Below the pieces are notes generated by a model. That model saw nothing but the letters and a program-made list of their open reading frames with translations. It searched no databases and was not told the DNA's origin. 64,000 nt of DNA. Origin: an uncultured Collinsella sp. Its GTDB lineage: Bacteria > Actinomycetota > Coriobacteriia > Coriobacteriales > Coriobacteriaceae. Shown here one piece after another: positions 8,437 through 17,232 of this stretch. The DNA lies in contig CAKTVB010000003.1 in the NCBI GenBank assembly GCA_934621295.1, positions 1 to 64,000 on the forward strand. The letters are read 5' to 3'. Position 1 is the first letter of the stretch. Every line of letters begins with the position of its first letter. A program made the position numbers and the translations under genes.

Positions 8437-10074
8437 CTAGTACATGCCACCACCCTGCTGACCAGCGGTAGCAGCAGCGATAGCATCCTCAAGCTGCGTG
8501 TTCTTGGGGACATCGGTGACAGTGGCCTCGGTGATGAGAATCAGGGAAGCAACAGAAGCGGCGTTCTGCAGCGTGACGCGGGAGACCTTGACCGGGTCGA
8601 GCACGCCCATCTCAATCATGTTGCCCCACTCGCCGGTAGCGGAGTTCAGGCCCTCGCCTGCAGGCAGGGAAGCGACCTTGTCGACCACGACAGCGCCCTC
8701 GAAACCAGCGTTCTTGGCGATGGTGGCCACAGGAGCGGTCAGGGCCTTCTTGACGATATCGACGCCGATCTTCTCCTCGGGGTCGTCAATCTCAACCTTG
8801 TCGAGCGCGGGAGCAGCGTCCATGAAGGCCACGCCGCCGCCGGCGACGATGCCCTCCTCAACGGCAGCGCGGGTTGCCTGCAGGGCGTCCTCAACGCGGT
8901 GCTTGATCTCCTTGAGCTCAGTCTCGGTAGCAGCGCCAACCTTAATCACAGCAACGCCGCCGGAGAGCTTGGCCAGACGCTCCTGGAGCTTCTCACGGTC
9001 GAAGTCGGAATCAGTGTGCTCGAGCTCGCCCTTAATCTGAGCGATGCGGGCGTCGATAGCCTCCTTGGAGCCAGCGCCACCCACGACGGTGGTGTTGTCC
9101 TTGGAGATGGTGACAGACTTGGCGGTACCGAGCATATCAGCAGTGATGTCGGCAACCTTGATGCCCAGCTCATCGAGAGCAGCCTGGCCACCGGTGAGGA
9201 CAGCGATGTCCTCGAGCATGCGCTTACGACGGTCGCCGTAGCCCGGAGCCTTGACGGCGCAGACGTTGAGAGCGCCACGGATCTTGTTGAGCACGAGCGT
9301 GGGCAGAGCCTCGCCCTCGACATCCTCGGCAATGATGAGCAGGCCCTTGCCGGTGCGCTGGACAGCCTCGAGAACAGGCATGATGTCCTGAACGTTGGAG
9401 ATCTTCTGGTCGGTGATGAGGATGTACGGATCCTTCATCACGGCCTCCATGCGGTCGTTGTCCGTGACGAAGTAAGCGGAGACGTAGCCCTTGTCGAACT
9501 GCATGCCCTCAACGGTGTCGATGGTGATGTCGAACGTCTGGGAATCCTCGACGGTGATGACGCCGTCCTTGCCCACGACCTCCATGGCCTGAGCGATCTT
9601 CTCGCCAACCTGCGGGTCGCCAGCAGAGATGGTGCCGACGGAAGCAATCTGGTCCTTGGTCTCGACGGGCTTAGCCTGAGCCTTCATCTCGGCAACGGCA
9701 GCGTTGACAGCCTTGTCGATACCACGACGGATGGCCAGCGGGTTAGCGCCAGCGGCAACGTTGCGCAGACCGTCGTTGACGATAGCCTGAGCAAGCAGGG
9801 TTGCGGTGGTGGTACCGTCACCCACGGTGTCGTTGGTCTTGGTAGCGACCTCCTTCACCAGCTGAGCGCCCATGTTCTCGATGTTGTCCTCGAGCTCAAT
9901 CTCCTTGGCAACGGAAACGCCGTCGTTGGTGATGGTAGGAGCGCCATAGGAACGCTGAAGAGCAACGTAGCGGCCCTTGGGTCCCATGGTAACGGTGACG
10001 GCATCGGCCAGGGTGTTGACGCCCTTGGCGAGCTTGGCGCGAGCGTCGGTGTTGAACGTGATGTTCTTAGCCAT
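8437..10074 (-). CDS. groL: Chaperonin GroEL (60 kDa)
   Basis: Forms the double-ring folding chamber that works with GroES and ATP. The 545-residue protein starts MAKNITFNTDARAKLAKGV and carries the nucleotide site GDGTTTATLLAQ and the family signature AAVEEGIVAGGGVA. The C-terminus ends QQGGGMY instead of the long GGM repeat of proteobacteria, as is common in Actinobacteria. The ATG at 10074 follows GGAGGAATAATCA. It is downstream of groES with an intercistronic hairpin between them, so the two form the usual bicistronic operon. This is full length with no anomaly. Confidence 0.98.
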   Translation of the reverse strand: MAKNITFNTDARAKLAKGVNTLADAVTVTMGPKGRYVALQRSYGAPTITNDGVSVAKEIELEDNIENMGAQLVKEVATKTNDTVGDGTTTATLLAQAIVNDGLRNVAAGANPLAIRRGIDKAVNAAVAEMKAQAKPVETKDQIASVGTISAGDPQVGEKIAQAMEVVGKDGVITVEDSQTFDITIDTVEGMQFDKGYVSAYFVTDNDRMEAVMKDPYILITDQKISNVQDIMPVLEAVQRTGKGLLIIAEDVEGEALPTLVLNKIRGALNVCAVKAPGYGDRRKRMLEDIAVLTGGQAALDELGIKVADITADMLGTAKSVTISKDNTTVVGGAGSKEAIDARIAQIKGELEHTDSDFDREKLQERLAKLSGGVAVIKVGAATETELKEIKHRVEDALQATRAAVEEGIVAGGGVAFMDAAPALDKVEIDDPEEKIGVDIVKKALTAPVATIAKNAGFEGAVVVDKVASLPAGEGLNSATGEWGNMIEMGVLDPVKVSRVTLQNAASVASLILITEATVTDVPKNTQLEDAIAAATAGQQGGGMY

Positions 10075-10100
10075 TGATTATTCCTCCAAAAAGAAGTGAC

Positions 10101-10135
10101 ACCGCGCGCAGGTCCGAGTCATAGCGGCGCGCGGT
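10101..10135 (-). other. groES-groEL intercistronic hairpin
   Basis: ACCGCGCGC pairs with GCGCGCGGT around a 17-base loop. It has no U-run on the reverse strand and sits inside the operon, so it is more likely an mRNA processing or stabilising structure than a terminator. Confidence 0.55.
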
Positions 10136-10156
10136 AAAGATAGATGTCCGAGAAAG

Positions 10157-10444
10157 CTACTCGACGACGGCGTAGATATCGTCGACGCGCATCAGCAGGT
10201 AATCCTCGCCGTCGACCTTGACCTCGTTGCCACCGAACTTACCGTAGATGACAACGTCGCCTTCCTTGACATCCATGGGGATGCGCTCGCCCTTGTCGTT
10301 GACCTTACCGGCGCCCACGGCGACGATGGTGCCGCGCTGGGGCTTTTCCTGAGCGTTGCTGGCGATATACAGGCCAGAAGCGGTCTTCTGCTCGGCGGCG
10401 TCCGGCTTGATGAGAACGCGATCTGCAAGCGGCTTCAAAGACAT
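10157..10444 (-). CDS. groS: Co-chaperonin GroES
   Basis: The heptameric lid of the GroEL chamber. The start was set at ATG 10444 (MSLKPLADRVLIKPD) because AAAGGAGGAACAAAGC directly precedes it; the longer frame upstream is not conserved. The 95-residue product contains the mobile loop region (EQKTASGLYIASNAQEKPQ), GTIVAVGAGK and VIYGKFGGNEVKVDGEDYL, matching the family's usual 94-97 residues. It is the first gene of the groES-groEL operon. Confidence 0.97.
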   Translation of the reverse strand: MSLKPLADRVLIKPDAAEQKTASGLYIASNAQEKPQRGTIVAVGAGKVNDKGERIPMDVKEGDVVIYGKFGGNEVKVDGEDYLLMRVDDIYAVVE

Positions 10445-10514
10445 GCTTTGTTCCTCCTTTGTTGCCATGCGCCAAAACGTGCGCGATGGCCCTCTCTCGT
10501 TACGAACGGTATGA

Positions 10515-10543
10515 ATAGTACCCAGCGATTCCAACTTATACAA
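10515..10543 (-). promoter_or_regulatory. Predicted groES promoter
   Basis: On the reverse strand TTGTAT (10543-10538) and TACTAT (10520-10515) are spaced by 17 bases, about 70 bases before the groES ATG. No CIRCE (TTAGCACTC-N9-GAGTGCTAA) or HAIR palindrome is visible around it, so the heat-shock control element is not obvious. Confidence 0.5.
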
Positions 10544-10733
10544 CGCAAATGCAAAAAATCTTATTTCTTGGCACTTAGATTTTATGAATCGCCCCAGACC
10601 AAGGCGAGCAAGATGTTAACGAGGGATCTTCGCTGGAAAGCTTGCGCGTTAGAAGGGCCCCTAGGCAGTCGCTTCTGGTACATCTCGACACATCTCGTCG
10701 GTACATTCCACATCCATCTGAAGGCCCCCTTGA

Positions 10734-10945
10734 GATGAGTGGCGGCAAAACGTGTGCTTCCCGAACTCTCGTCAGAACGAGTGGCGGTAAATCGCACATT
10801 GGCCCAAGTTCTCCCCAAAACATGTGGCGGCAAAACGTGCATTCCAAAATGAGTGGCGGATAATCAAACGAAATAACGCCGCTTCACCTCGTCAGACGTT
10901 CGAAAAACCGCCACTCAATCCAAAATGTTCGAAAAACCGCCACTC
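10734..10945. repeat. GAGTGGCGG repeat cluster (six copies, two orientations)
   Basis: The 540-base gap between groES and the amidohydrolase contains no gene. From 10734 the motif (G)AGTGGCGG followed by an A-rich stretch recurs at 10737, 10779, 10822 and 10851 on the plus strand, and as AACCGCCACTC at 10906-10916 and 10935-10945 on the minus strand. Copies 1 and 3 share GTGGCGGCAAAACGTG exactly. The two inverted copies share TTCGAAAAACCGCCACTC. Units are 29-43 bases apart. The stretch 10544-10733 holds nothing I recognise. Confidence 0.7.
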
Positions 10946-10988
10946 GATCGCGTAGACAGAACCCGTCCACACGAACACCACGCGCCCC

Positions 10989-12650
10989 CTAGCGCTCAAA
11001 CACGCAGGCACCGCCCAGGTATGTCGCAAGAACTCGAGTATCGAGAATCTCCTGCGGATCAATTGCCGTAAGATCTTGATCGAGCACAACGAAGTCGGCA
11101 TACTTGCCCACTTCGAGGCTGCCCAGATTCTCCTCATCTCCCGCCGCATAGGCGCTGCCGAGCGTGTAGTTGCGAATCGCGGCTGCGGCCGAAATCTTCT
11201 CGTCGGCATGCCACCCGCCCTCGGGCCAGCGGCTTTGCGGGTCCTGACGCGTAACGGCCGTATAGATCACATGCATGCTATCGATAACCGTGATGGGCGA
11301 ATCCGTACCAAACGCCTGGCGGATGCCACGCTGTTCGTATGTAGCAAACGGCCACATAATCCGAGCACGCTCCTCGCCAAGGTCACGCTCAGGACCGCCG
11401 GGATCCAACGTGATATGACACGGCTGGCTCGAGGCCACCACGCCCAGCTCGCGCAGGCGATCGACATCCTCGGCCAGAAGATTTTCCAGATGCTCCAAGG
11501 TGTTGTGCCCATGCGTCGGCGCACCAAAACGGTCACGCGCCTCCTCAAAGATATCGAGCGCCGCATGGATCGCCCCGTCACCGATCACGTGGATACGCAC
11601 AGGCTCGCCCGCCTTGGCGGCAGCCAGCACCAGCTCGCGCATACGCTCGGCAGGAATCGTCAGGCGACCGCGATCACCCGGGAAACGCGGGTTGGAATAC
11701 GGCTCGGTAAGGAACGCGGTATGCTCGCTCGAAACACCGTCGAAAAACTGCTTGAACCCCGGTGCCGAGAGCAGCTCATTACCCTCGTAGCGACGCTGCA
11801 GGTCAAACAGGCGAGATTGATCGTCGAGCAGCGTGGGGAACAGGTGCGCGCGAACGCACAGGCGTCCCTCTTCCTGCAGCTTGTCATACACGTCGTCGCG
11901 GATAAAATCGCAGCCCGGCATAGGCATGAGCGACATATCGCACATCGACGTGATGCCCTGCTCGGCCATGCGCTGCATCTGCTGAGCATATGCCTCGGCG
12001 ATGCGGTCCTCGCCCAACCACTCCAGGCAGCGCGGCAGCAACTGCATAGCGGCGGCCTCGTGCGCAATGCCCGTAAGCTCACCGTTCTCAAAGGTATCGA
12101 AACTGCCGCCCGCCGGAGGCTCGGTATCGGGCGTCACGCCCAGAGCGTCGAGCGCGGCGCTGTTGAGCCACAGCGTATGGCCGTCACCCGAATACATCGC
12201 ACACGGACGGTCGGGGAATGCACGGTCGAGCGAACGCTTGGTGGGATGTTGACGAGGAGTCCAGCGGTAATCGCGCCACCCTTGTGTCACTACCCAAGCA
12301 TCTGAAGGAAGGTTGCGCGCGAATTCCACCGTACGCTCCACCAGGTCTTCTTCGCTCTTGCCCATATACATGAGCATGTAGGGAGAGCCGCCCACGGCAG
12401 TGTGGAAGAAATGCAGATGGGCATCGTGAAAACCAGGGCAAACAAAGCGGTCACCATAATCGACCACGGGAACGCCCGAAGGAGCCTCGGCAAGAACGCG
12501 CTCAGGCTCCCCGATGGCGACGATGCGCCCTTCATGCACGTAAAAGGCAAGCTCGCGGGGGTCGTCAACGCCGTCCTCGGAGGTAAAGACGCGCTTCGAG
12601 CGAACTATCAGGTCGTTTTGACCGGCGCTTTGCATCTTCATCAACATCAT
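10989..12650 (-). CDS. Amidohydrolase family protein (YtcJ/amidohydrolase_3 type)
   Basis: A metal-dependent hydrolase of about 553 residues. The HxH metal motif is His78/His80 in GFHDAHLHFFH; later motifs GEPVRIHVIGDGAIHAALD, THGHNTLEHLE and FGTDSPIT complete the amidohydrolase barrel, and EVGKYADFVVLDQD is the usual C-terminal beta-sandwich return. The start ATG at 12650 follows GAGGAAGAG; a second ATG three bases later is equally possible. The much longer open frame upstream is antisense to the peptidase gene and was discarded. Divergent from the M20 peptidase, so the two may serve the same catabolic route. The substrate is unknown; family members act on cyclic amides, hydantoin-like or N-acyl compounds. 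Confidence 0.88.
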   Translation of the reverse strand: MMLMKMQSAGQNDLIVRSKRVFTSEDGVDDPRELAFYVHEGRIVAIGEPERVLAEAPSGVPVVDYGDRFVCPGFHDAHLHFFHTAVGGSPYMLMYMGKSEEDLVERTVEFARNLPSDAWVVTQGWRDYRWTPRQHPTKRSLDRAFPDRPCAMYSGDGHTLWLNSAALDALGVTPDTEPPAGGSFDTFENGELTGIAHEAAAMQLLPRCLEWLGEDRIAEAYAQQMQRMAEQGITSMCDMSLMPMPGCDFIRDDVYDKLQEEGRLCVRAHLFPTLLDDQSRLFDLQRRYEGNELLSAPGFKQFFDGVSSEHTAFLTEPYSNPRFPGDRGRLTIPAERMRELVLAAAKAGEPVRIHVIGDGAIHAALDIFEEARDRFGAPTHGHNTLEHLENLLAEDVDRLRELGVVASSQPCHITLDPGGPERDLGEERARIMWPFATYEQRGIRQAFGTDSPITVIDSMHVIYTAVTRQDPQSRWPEGGWHADEKISAAAAIRNYTLGSAYAAGDEENLGSLEVGKYADFVVLDQDLTAIDPQEILDTRVLATYLGGACVFER

Positions 12651-12764
12651 CTCTTCCTCTTCATGGCGATGAAGCCCCATGTGAACACGCAATGCAGTGT
12701 ACGCGCAATGCGCGCCCATCACTATACTTAAGGAGATGCAGCCGAAAAAATTAAGGGGCAAAGA

Positions 12765-14207
12765 ATGAAGACTCGCGCACAGCAGATCATGAGCGATAAA
12801 GACGCACGCACGCCACAGGAAGTGACCCAGTGCATCCACGACATCGCCGCCGAATTCGAGCCCTATATCATCAGGCAGCGCCGCCATTTCCACAAATACC
12901 CCGAGCCGAGCCTGGCCGAGGTGCGCACTACCTCCGATATCGCCAATCAGCTCGATGCCATGAACATCCCCTATGAGCGCCCGCTCAAAACCGGCCTCGT
13001 AGCGACCCTGCGTGGCACCGCGCCCGATGCCTACCGCGAAGACGGCACGCCGCGCCGCCGCATCCTGCTGCGCGCCGATATCGACGCCCTGCCCGTCACC
13101 GAACAGACCGGTGAGGAGTTCGCCAGTGTCAACGAAGGCTTTATGCACGCGTGCGGCCACGATTGCCACATCGCCATGATGCTCGGCACCTTGCAGATCT
13201 TGCGCCATATGACCGATGACATCCACGGCGAGGTGCGCATCGTGTTCCAGCCCTCCGAGGAGAACGGCCAGGGCGCCAAGATGATGATCGGCACCGGAGT
13301 CTGCGACGGCGTGGACGGCGCGTTTAGCATGCATATCTGGAGCGAGGTTGAGGCCGGCACCGTAAGTTGCGAGCCAGGCCCGCGCATGGCCAACACCGAT
13401 TGGTTCCGCGTCGACGTGCGCGGCACGTCGTGCCATGGCGCCATGCCTCAGCGCGGCCACGACGCCATCATGGTCGCTGCCGAGATCGTCAATGCCTTGC
13501 AGACCATCGTCGCGCGCGAGATTAGCCCGTACGAGCCCGCTGTCGTGACCGTAGGCGAGCTCCATGGAGGCACCGCACGCAATGTCATCGCCGGCTCCGC
13601 CTATCTCACGGGCACCGTGCGCACCTACAGCGAGGCCGCGCACAACGCGGTTCCCGATCACATCCGCCGTATCGTCGAGCACACCGCTGCCGCCTTGGGC
13701 GCCGAGGCAGAGCTCACGGACTATACCATCGCCAACTACAAGGTCGAAAACGAACCCGCAGCATCAAAGCGCTGCCGCACCGCCGTCGTCAAGCTCTTGG
13801 GCGAAGAAGGCGTTGGCCACTACCAGGGCACCCTCTCGGGCGAGGACTTCTCGGAGTACCTGCGCCGCGTGCCCGGCGTGCTCGCCTTCTTGGGCTGTCG
13901 CAACCCCGCCATTGGCGCTACGTATGCCCAGCATTCGTGCTTTTACAAGATTGACGAAACCGTGCTCGCCAAGGGCAGCATGCTCGGCGCCCAGTATGCC
14001 ATCGACTTTTTGGCCGAACCCACGCAAGCCGAACTTGACGGCCCCGTAGTCGCCCACGTTTCCGAAAGCAACCCCGAGCTCGCCGACAAGTTGCGTGCCG
14101 CCGCGGGTGCCGCCACCACCGCACGCGAGGCCATCCACAATGCCCACGAAGCGCGTCGCGAAGCAGCGCAGGCTGCTCAGGCAGCACGCCGTTCGCGCAA
14201 GAATTAG
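12765..14207 (+). CDS. M20-family amidohydrolase/peptidase (hippurate hydrolase-like)
   Basis: A zinc/manganese-dependent hydrolase that removes acyl groups from N-acyl amino acids or related amides. The 480-residue protein has the M20D signatures RRHFHKYPEPSL, LLRADIDALPVTEQ, HACGHDCHIAMMLG, QPSEENGQGAKMMI and the dimerisation domain with SCHGAMPQRGHDAI. The C-terminal 50 residues are an Ala/Arg-rich charged tail (DKLRAAAGAATTAREAIHNAHEARREAAQ) beyond the family's usual length of about 390-400, possibly a coiled coil. The start ATG at 12765 follows AAGGGGCAAAGA. Divergently paired with the amidohydrolase gene. Confidence 0.9.
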   Translation: MKTRAQQIMSDKDARTPQEVTQCIHDIAAEFEPYIIRQRRHFHKYPEPSLAEVRTTSDIANQLDAMNIPYERPLKTGLVATLRGTAPDAYREDGTPRRRILLRADIDALPVTEQTGEEFASVNEGFMHACGHDCHIAMMLGTLQILRHMTDDIHGEVRIVFQPSEENGQGAKMMIGTGVCDGVDGAFSMHIWSEVEAGTVSCEPGPRMANTDWFRVDVRGTSCHGAMPQRGHDAIMVAAEIVNALQTIVAREISPYEPAVVTVGELHGGTARNVIAGSAYLTGTVRTYSEAAHNAVPDHIRRIVEHTAAALGAEAELTDYTIANYKVENEPAASKRCRTAVVKLLGEEGVGHYQGTLSGEDFSEYLRRVPGVLAFLGCRNPAIGATYAQHSCFYKIDETVLAKGSMLGAQYAIDFLAEPTQAELDGPVVAHVSESNPELADKLRAAAGAATTAREAIHNAHEARREAAQAAQAARRSRKN

Positions 14208-14225
14208 CACTCGGGAAAACGCCAT

Positions 14226-14262
14226 GGCGACGGCGGGGCACCACACGGGCCGAGCCGTCGCC
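14226..14262 (+). terminator. Possible terminator of the M20 gene
   Basis: GGCGACGGC pairs with GCCGTCGCC across a 19-base loop, 18 bases after the stop. No T-run follows, so termination is uncertain. Confidence 0.35.
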
Positions 14263-14304
14263 TCCTATAAAACCTTCAGCAGCTTGGCACCAGCAGTCGC
14301 CGCC

Positions 14305-15300
14305 TTACATCACGCCGCGAAAACCCTTGCCCACAATCTCGGAGCTGTCGACTATCGTGATAAACGCGTGCTCGTCGATCTCGCGAACAAAGCGCCTGAG
14401 CTGCACGGCCTCGCGCCTGCTTAGCACGCTCATGATCACTGTGACGCACTCACCGGTAAACGCGCCGTAAGCACGGCTGATCGTCGCCGTGCGATTGAGC
14501 TTTTGCACAATGAAGCGCTCGACTCGCTCCGGCTCGCTGCAAATTACCGTACAGACCTTGCGCAGGTGGATACTCTCGATTGCTTTATCGACCACCAGGG
14601 TCTTGGCGAACAATCCCAGCACGCAGTAGAGACCCACGCGCGGACCATACAAAAACGCCGCGATGACAACGATGCCGATATCGACATACAAAAGGGCGCG
14701 TCCGATCTCGAGCGTCGTCTTGCGTTTAAGAATCATGGCGAGGATATCGGTTCCGCCCGTGGACGCGCCGATATCAAAAACAATCGCACTGCCCAGGGAC
14801 GGCAAGATCACTGCAAAGCAAAGATCGAGCCACATATCTCCCGTCATCGAAACCGTCGAGGGAATAAAAAGCTCGAAAAGCGAAACATATGCCGAAAGCG
14901 CAAAGGAGGCAAAGACGCTCCAGATAATCGCTCGGCGCTCAAGGAATATGAATCCCAGCACCACCAAGATGATGTTGAGAATCCACATGAAGACGCCCAC
15001 GGGAAGCGTCGGCACCAGCGTAGACAGGATAACCGAGACGCCCGAGGTGCCGCCAAACGCAAAGTGGTTGGGCGTTTTGAAGGCGACGATGGCAAAGGCC
15101 GTGAGGATAAGACCGGCATTGAGCTCGACAAAAAAGCGCCAAAAGCCCGGTTCGGCGGAACGTCGACGTTCCATGCGTTCGCCTCGCTCGATGTCCTCGG
15201 GGCTCACCACGTGCTCCATCGGCTCCACGGGGGTATGGTGCATCGTACTCGCCGTCGTATCCGCAGCAGCCTGAGTCTGGCCATCAGGCGTGGTGGACAT
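14305..15300 (-). CDS. YitT-family membrane protein (DUF2179 domain)
   Basis: A 331-residue multi-pass membrane protein. The start was placed at ATG 15300 (MSTTPDGQ) after GGAGAGGAGCGGGT. After an 80-residue hydrophilic head come five or six helices (LILTAFAIVAFKTPNHFAFGGTSGV; GVFMWILNIILVVLGFIFLE; VFASFALSAYVSLFEL; FAVILPSLGSAIVFDIGASTGGTDI; IVVIAAFLYGPRVGLYCVLG), then the cytoplasmic DUF2179 domain from about 245 with its Gly-Ala-Phe-Thr-Gly motif. Function in the family is unsettled. A second paralogue lies at 45850-46833. Confidence 0.88.
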   Translation of the reverse strand: MSTTPDGQTQAAADTTASTMHHTPVEPMEHVVSPEDIERGERMERRRSAEPGFWRFFVELNAGLILTAFAIVAFKTPNHFAFGGTSGVSVILSTLVPTLPVGVFMWILNIILVVLGFIFLERRAIIWSVFASFALSAYVSLFELFIPSTVSMTGDMWLDLCFAVILPSLGSAIVFDIGASTGGTDILAMILKRKTTLEIGRALLYVDIGIVVIAAFLYGPRVGLYCVLGLFAKTLVVDKAIESIHLRKVCTVICSEPERVERFIVQKLNRTATISRAYGAFTGECVTVIMSVLSRREAVQLRRFVREIDEHAFITIVDSSEIVGKGFRGVM

Positions 15301-15468
15301 ACCCGCTCCTCTCCGCATGTAACGTTGCCGTCTTGGCACAACCGGAGAAAAACTAGCACGACTTAACGCAAGCGCCATCGACTTGAAAGGAGAAACAGCC
15401 GAGCGGCGCGGTTTTATCGAAGAATGGCACGACGGCAGCGCGTAGCCGGCGAGCCGGCCATCCCCTCG

Positions 15469-15924
15469 CTATGGCAGCAACTCAAACCATAGGGGGCGCT
15501 GCAGATGGATGATGTCGTTGTCAACGCCCGCGGGCACATGGCCGCAAAAGAGCAGAGCGGCATCGTGCGGGGTCATCAATCTCCATAGCCATACGCCAAC
15601 AAACAGAACGATGAGCACCCAAGCGATAATCCAACACGCGCGCCTGGTCTTTGGAAACAGCTCCTGTGCCGTCGGAATCAGCAGCACCACAGGCACGCAC
15701 CAAAACAGGGGATGGTATGCCAGCGCGGCATCAAAACGACCGGTAAGAAATGCCAGCCATGCGCGCGTCATGCCGCAGCCAGGGCACGGCACCCCGGTAA
15801 TCGCGCGAATGATGCAGCCGATATCGGTGATATAGAGCAGCAGCGTCGCGCCCAAGAAGATACCCAGAAAAGAGAGGGCACGGCGAACCCAGCTCGCCGT
15901 GCCCTCTGGAAACGTCATACGCAT
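15469..15924 (-). CDS. DUF2752 membrane protein
   Basis: A 151-residue membrane protein of unknown function. The DUF2752 hallmark GVPCPGCGMTRAWLAFL follows the first helix (ALSFLGIFLGATLLLYITDIGC); two further helices are CVPVVLLIPTAQ and ACWIIAWVLIVLFVGVWLW. The start is either ATG 15924 or GTG 15942; the latter overlaps the stop of the upstream gene, and neither has a clear ribosome binding site, which fits translational coupling. Probably co-transcribed with the zinc-ribbon DUF4234 gene 10 bases upstream. Confidence 0.8.
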   Translation of the reverse strand: MRMTFPEGTASWVRRALSFLGIFLGATLLLYITDIGCIIRAITGVPCPGCGMTRAWLAFLTGRFDAALAYHPLFWCVPVVLLIPTAQELFPKTRRACWIIAWVLIVLFVGVWLWRLMTPHDAALLFCGHVPAGVDNDIIHLQRPLWFELLP

Positions 15925-15934
15925 AAAAACCGAT

Positions 15935-16600
15935 TTACGCACCCATGCGCGCGTTATAGGCAGCAGCCATGGCATTGCAGTTCTTGATGATGATGTTCAT
16001 CGCAACGATGGGGCCCAGACCGCACAGGAACGCACCGATGATCTGCCACATCAAAATGGTGGTGCCGTTCTCCTGGAACTGCAGGCCATAGCGCGGAGCG
16101 TTGGTCTGCATGCGGTTGCCGATCTTGTAATACCACCAATACGCATAGAAGCCGCAGGTGACGATGGACAGCAGGATGAACTGGCCCAAACCAGGCGTGG
16201 TCTCTCCGTCGTTTTGGCACATGACGTTCATGTCGCGCGCCAGACCATAGAGGAAGTACCACGAGTAGATGCCGCAGGTGACGATGGAGAGGATAATCCA
16301 CATCGGCAGGCTACGATCGGCCTGCACAGGCACAAATGGCATGCCACTCTGCGGCGCGGTGGGCGTCGGAGCACCATACGGATTGGAGTTCGCCTGATAC
16401 GAGAAATCCTGCGGAGCCTGGCCCGGCGTCGTAGAGGAATACGGGCCGCTGTCACCAGCCGGAGCCGGAGTGTGCACAGGCGCAGGCACGGGAGCCGGAG
16501 CAGGAGCAGGTGCAGGTGCAGAACCCGCTACGGGCGAGCCGCACGTGGGACAAAACTTAGCGCCATCTGCCAGCTGCTGGCCGCAATTGCCACAGAACAT
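15935..16600 (-). CDS. Zinc-ribbon DUF4234 membrane protein
   Basis: A 221-residue protein with an N-terminal zinc ribbon (Cys3, Cys6, Cys17, Cys20 in MFCGNCGQQLADGAKFCPTC), a Pro/Ala-rich linker (27-85), and a DUF4234 membrane module built of two similar halves, each starting with SIVTCGIYSWYFLY or SIVTCGFYAYWWYY. A final hydrophobic segment is at about 175-205. The ATG at 16600 follows GGAAGGAGATCTACC. DUF4234 function is unknown; zinc-ribbon heads of this type recur in the 47-50 kb cluster of this window. Confidence 0.85.
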   Translation of the reverse strand: MFCGNCGQQLADGAKFCPTCGSPVAGSAPAPAPAPAPVPAPVHTPAPAGDSGPYSSTTPGQAPQDFSYQANSNPYGAPTPTAPQSGMPFVPVQADRSLPMWIILSIVTCGIYSWYFLYGLARDMNVMCQNDGETTPGLGQFILLSIVTCGFYAYWWYYKIGNRMQTNAPRYGLQFQENGTTILMWQIIGAFLCGLGPIVAMNIIIKNCNAMAAAYNARMGA

Positions 16601-16714
16601 GGTAGATCTCCTTCCAATGGGACTTCCTTCTACTCAACATCCTAACGTACTTCGATGCTTAGCAAACAGATTTTAGCCGCTTGTCCCATATTCAGGCGAA
16701 ACATTACCAATACG

Positions 16715-17212
16715 TTACTCTTCGCTGCCCTCGTACTCCTCGGGCGTCAAAACATCCTCGATGCGCAAGTTGATGCCTGCGACCTCAAGACCGGTCATAG
16801 CGCCAAGACGCTCGGTGACGCGCTCCTTGACCTCCTCAAAGATATCGGGGGCATACGCACCATACTCGATGATCACAGAGATGTTCACCACAACGCGATT
16901 GTCATCGGTGACCTCGACGCTCACGCCCTTGGTGAGATTCTCGGCACCAAACTGCTCCTGCACAAAGTGCATGAGATTGCCCTTCATGCCCAGCACGTGA
17001 GGCACCTCGCGCGTGGCCATAGCAACGATCTTCTCGATCACGCCGTTGGAATAGGTGAGTGAGTCTTCAGACTCGACGAGCTCATCGTCTTCATCTTCGT
17101 CCTCGGCATCCGCCGTCACGATGGCGCCGTCCTCGGGCTCAACCGTTGCCTCGATGAACTCCTCAACCTGATCTTGCGTATCCTCGCTGTTGGTCTGCTC
17201 AATCTCCGCCAT
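16715..17212 (-). CDS. Asp23/Gls24 family envelope stress protein
   Basis: A 165-residue cytoplasmic protein of the alkaline-shock Asp23 family, which in Firmicutes coats the inner membrane and is anchored by AmaP. Residues 1-50 are very acidic; the Asp23 domain runs from about 52 (SLTYSNGVIEKIVAMATREVPHVLGMKG) through VSVEVTDDNRVVVNISVIIEYG to GLEVAGINLRIEDVLTPEE. The ATG follows CAGGAGTATCTC. It is the last gene of the amaP-DUF2273-asp23 operon, 20 bases after DUF2273. Confidence 0.93.
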   Translation of the reverse strand: MAEIEQTNSEDTQDQVEEFIEATVEPEDGAIVTADAEDEDEDDELVESEDSLTYSNGVIEKIVAMATREVPHVLGMKGNLMHFVQEQFGAENLTKGVSVEVTDDNRVVVNISVIIEYGAYAPDIFEEVKERVTERLGAMTGLEVAGINLRIEDVLTPEEYEGSEE

Positions 17213-17232
17213 GAGATACTCCTGCCTTGGCC

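Noticed and set aside
8899..10077. A 392-residue plus-strand frame opposite groEL
   Set aside because: Shadow of the strong codon bias of groEL; Leu/Asp/Gly/Ser-rich with no domain.
10560..10585. A CIRCE-like TTGGCACTT upstream of groES
   Set aside because: No matching GAGTGCTAA half at 9-base spacing, so it is not a HrcA operator.
10734..10945. A CRISPR array
   Set aside because: Repeat is only about 9-16 bases, spacing is irregular, orientation switches, and no cas genes are near.
12651..13682. A 340-residue N-terminal extension of the amidohydrolase
   Set aside because: Entirely antisense to the M20 peptidase gene; the amidohydrolase is complete from 12650 with its own ribosome binding site.
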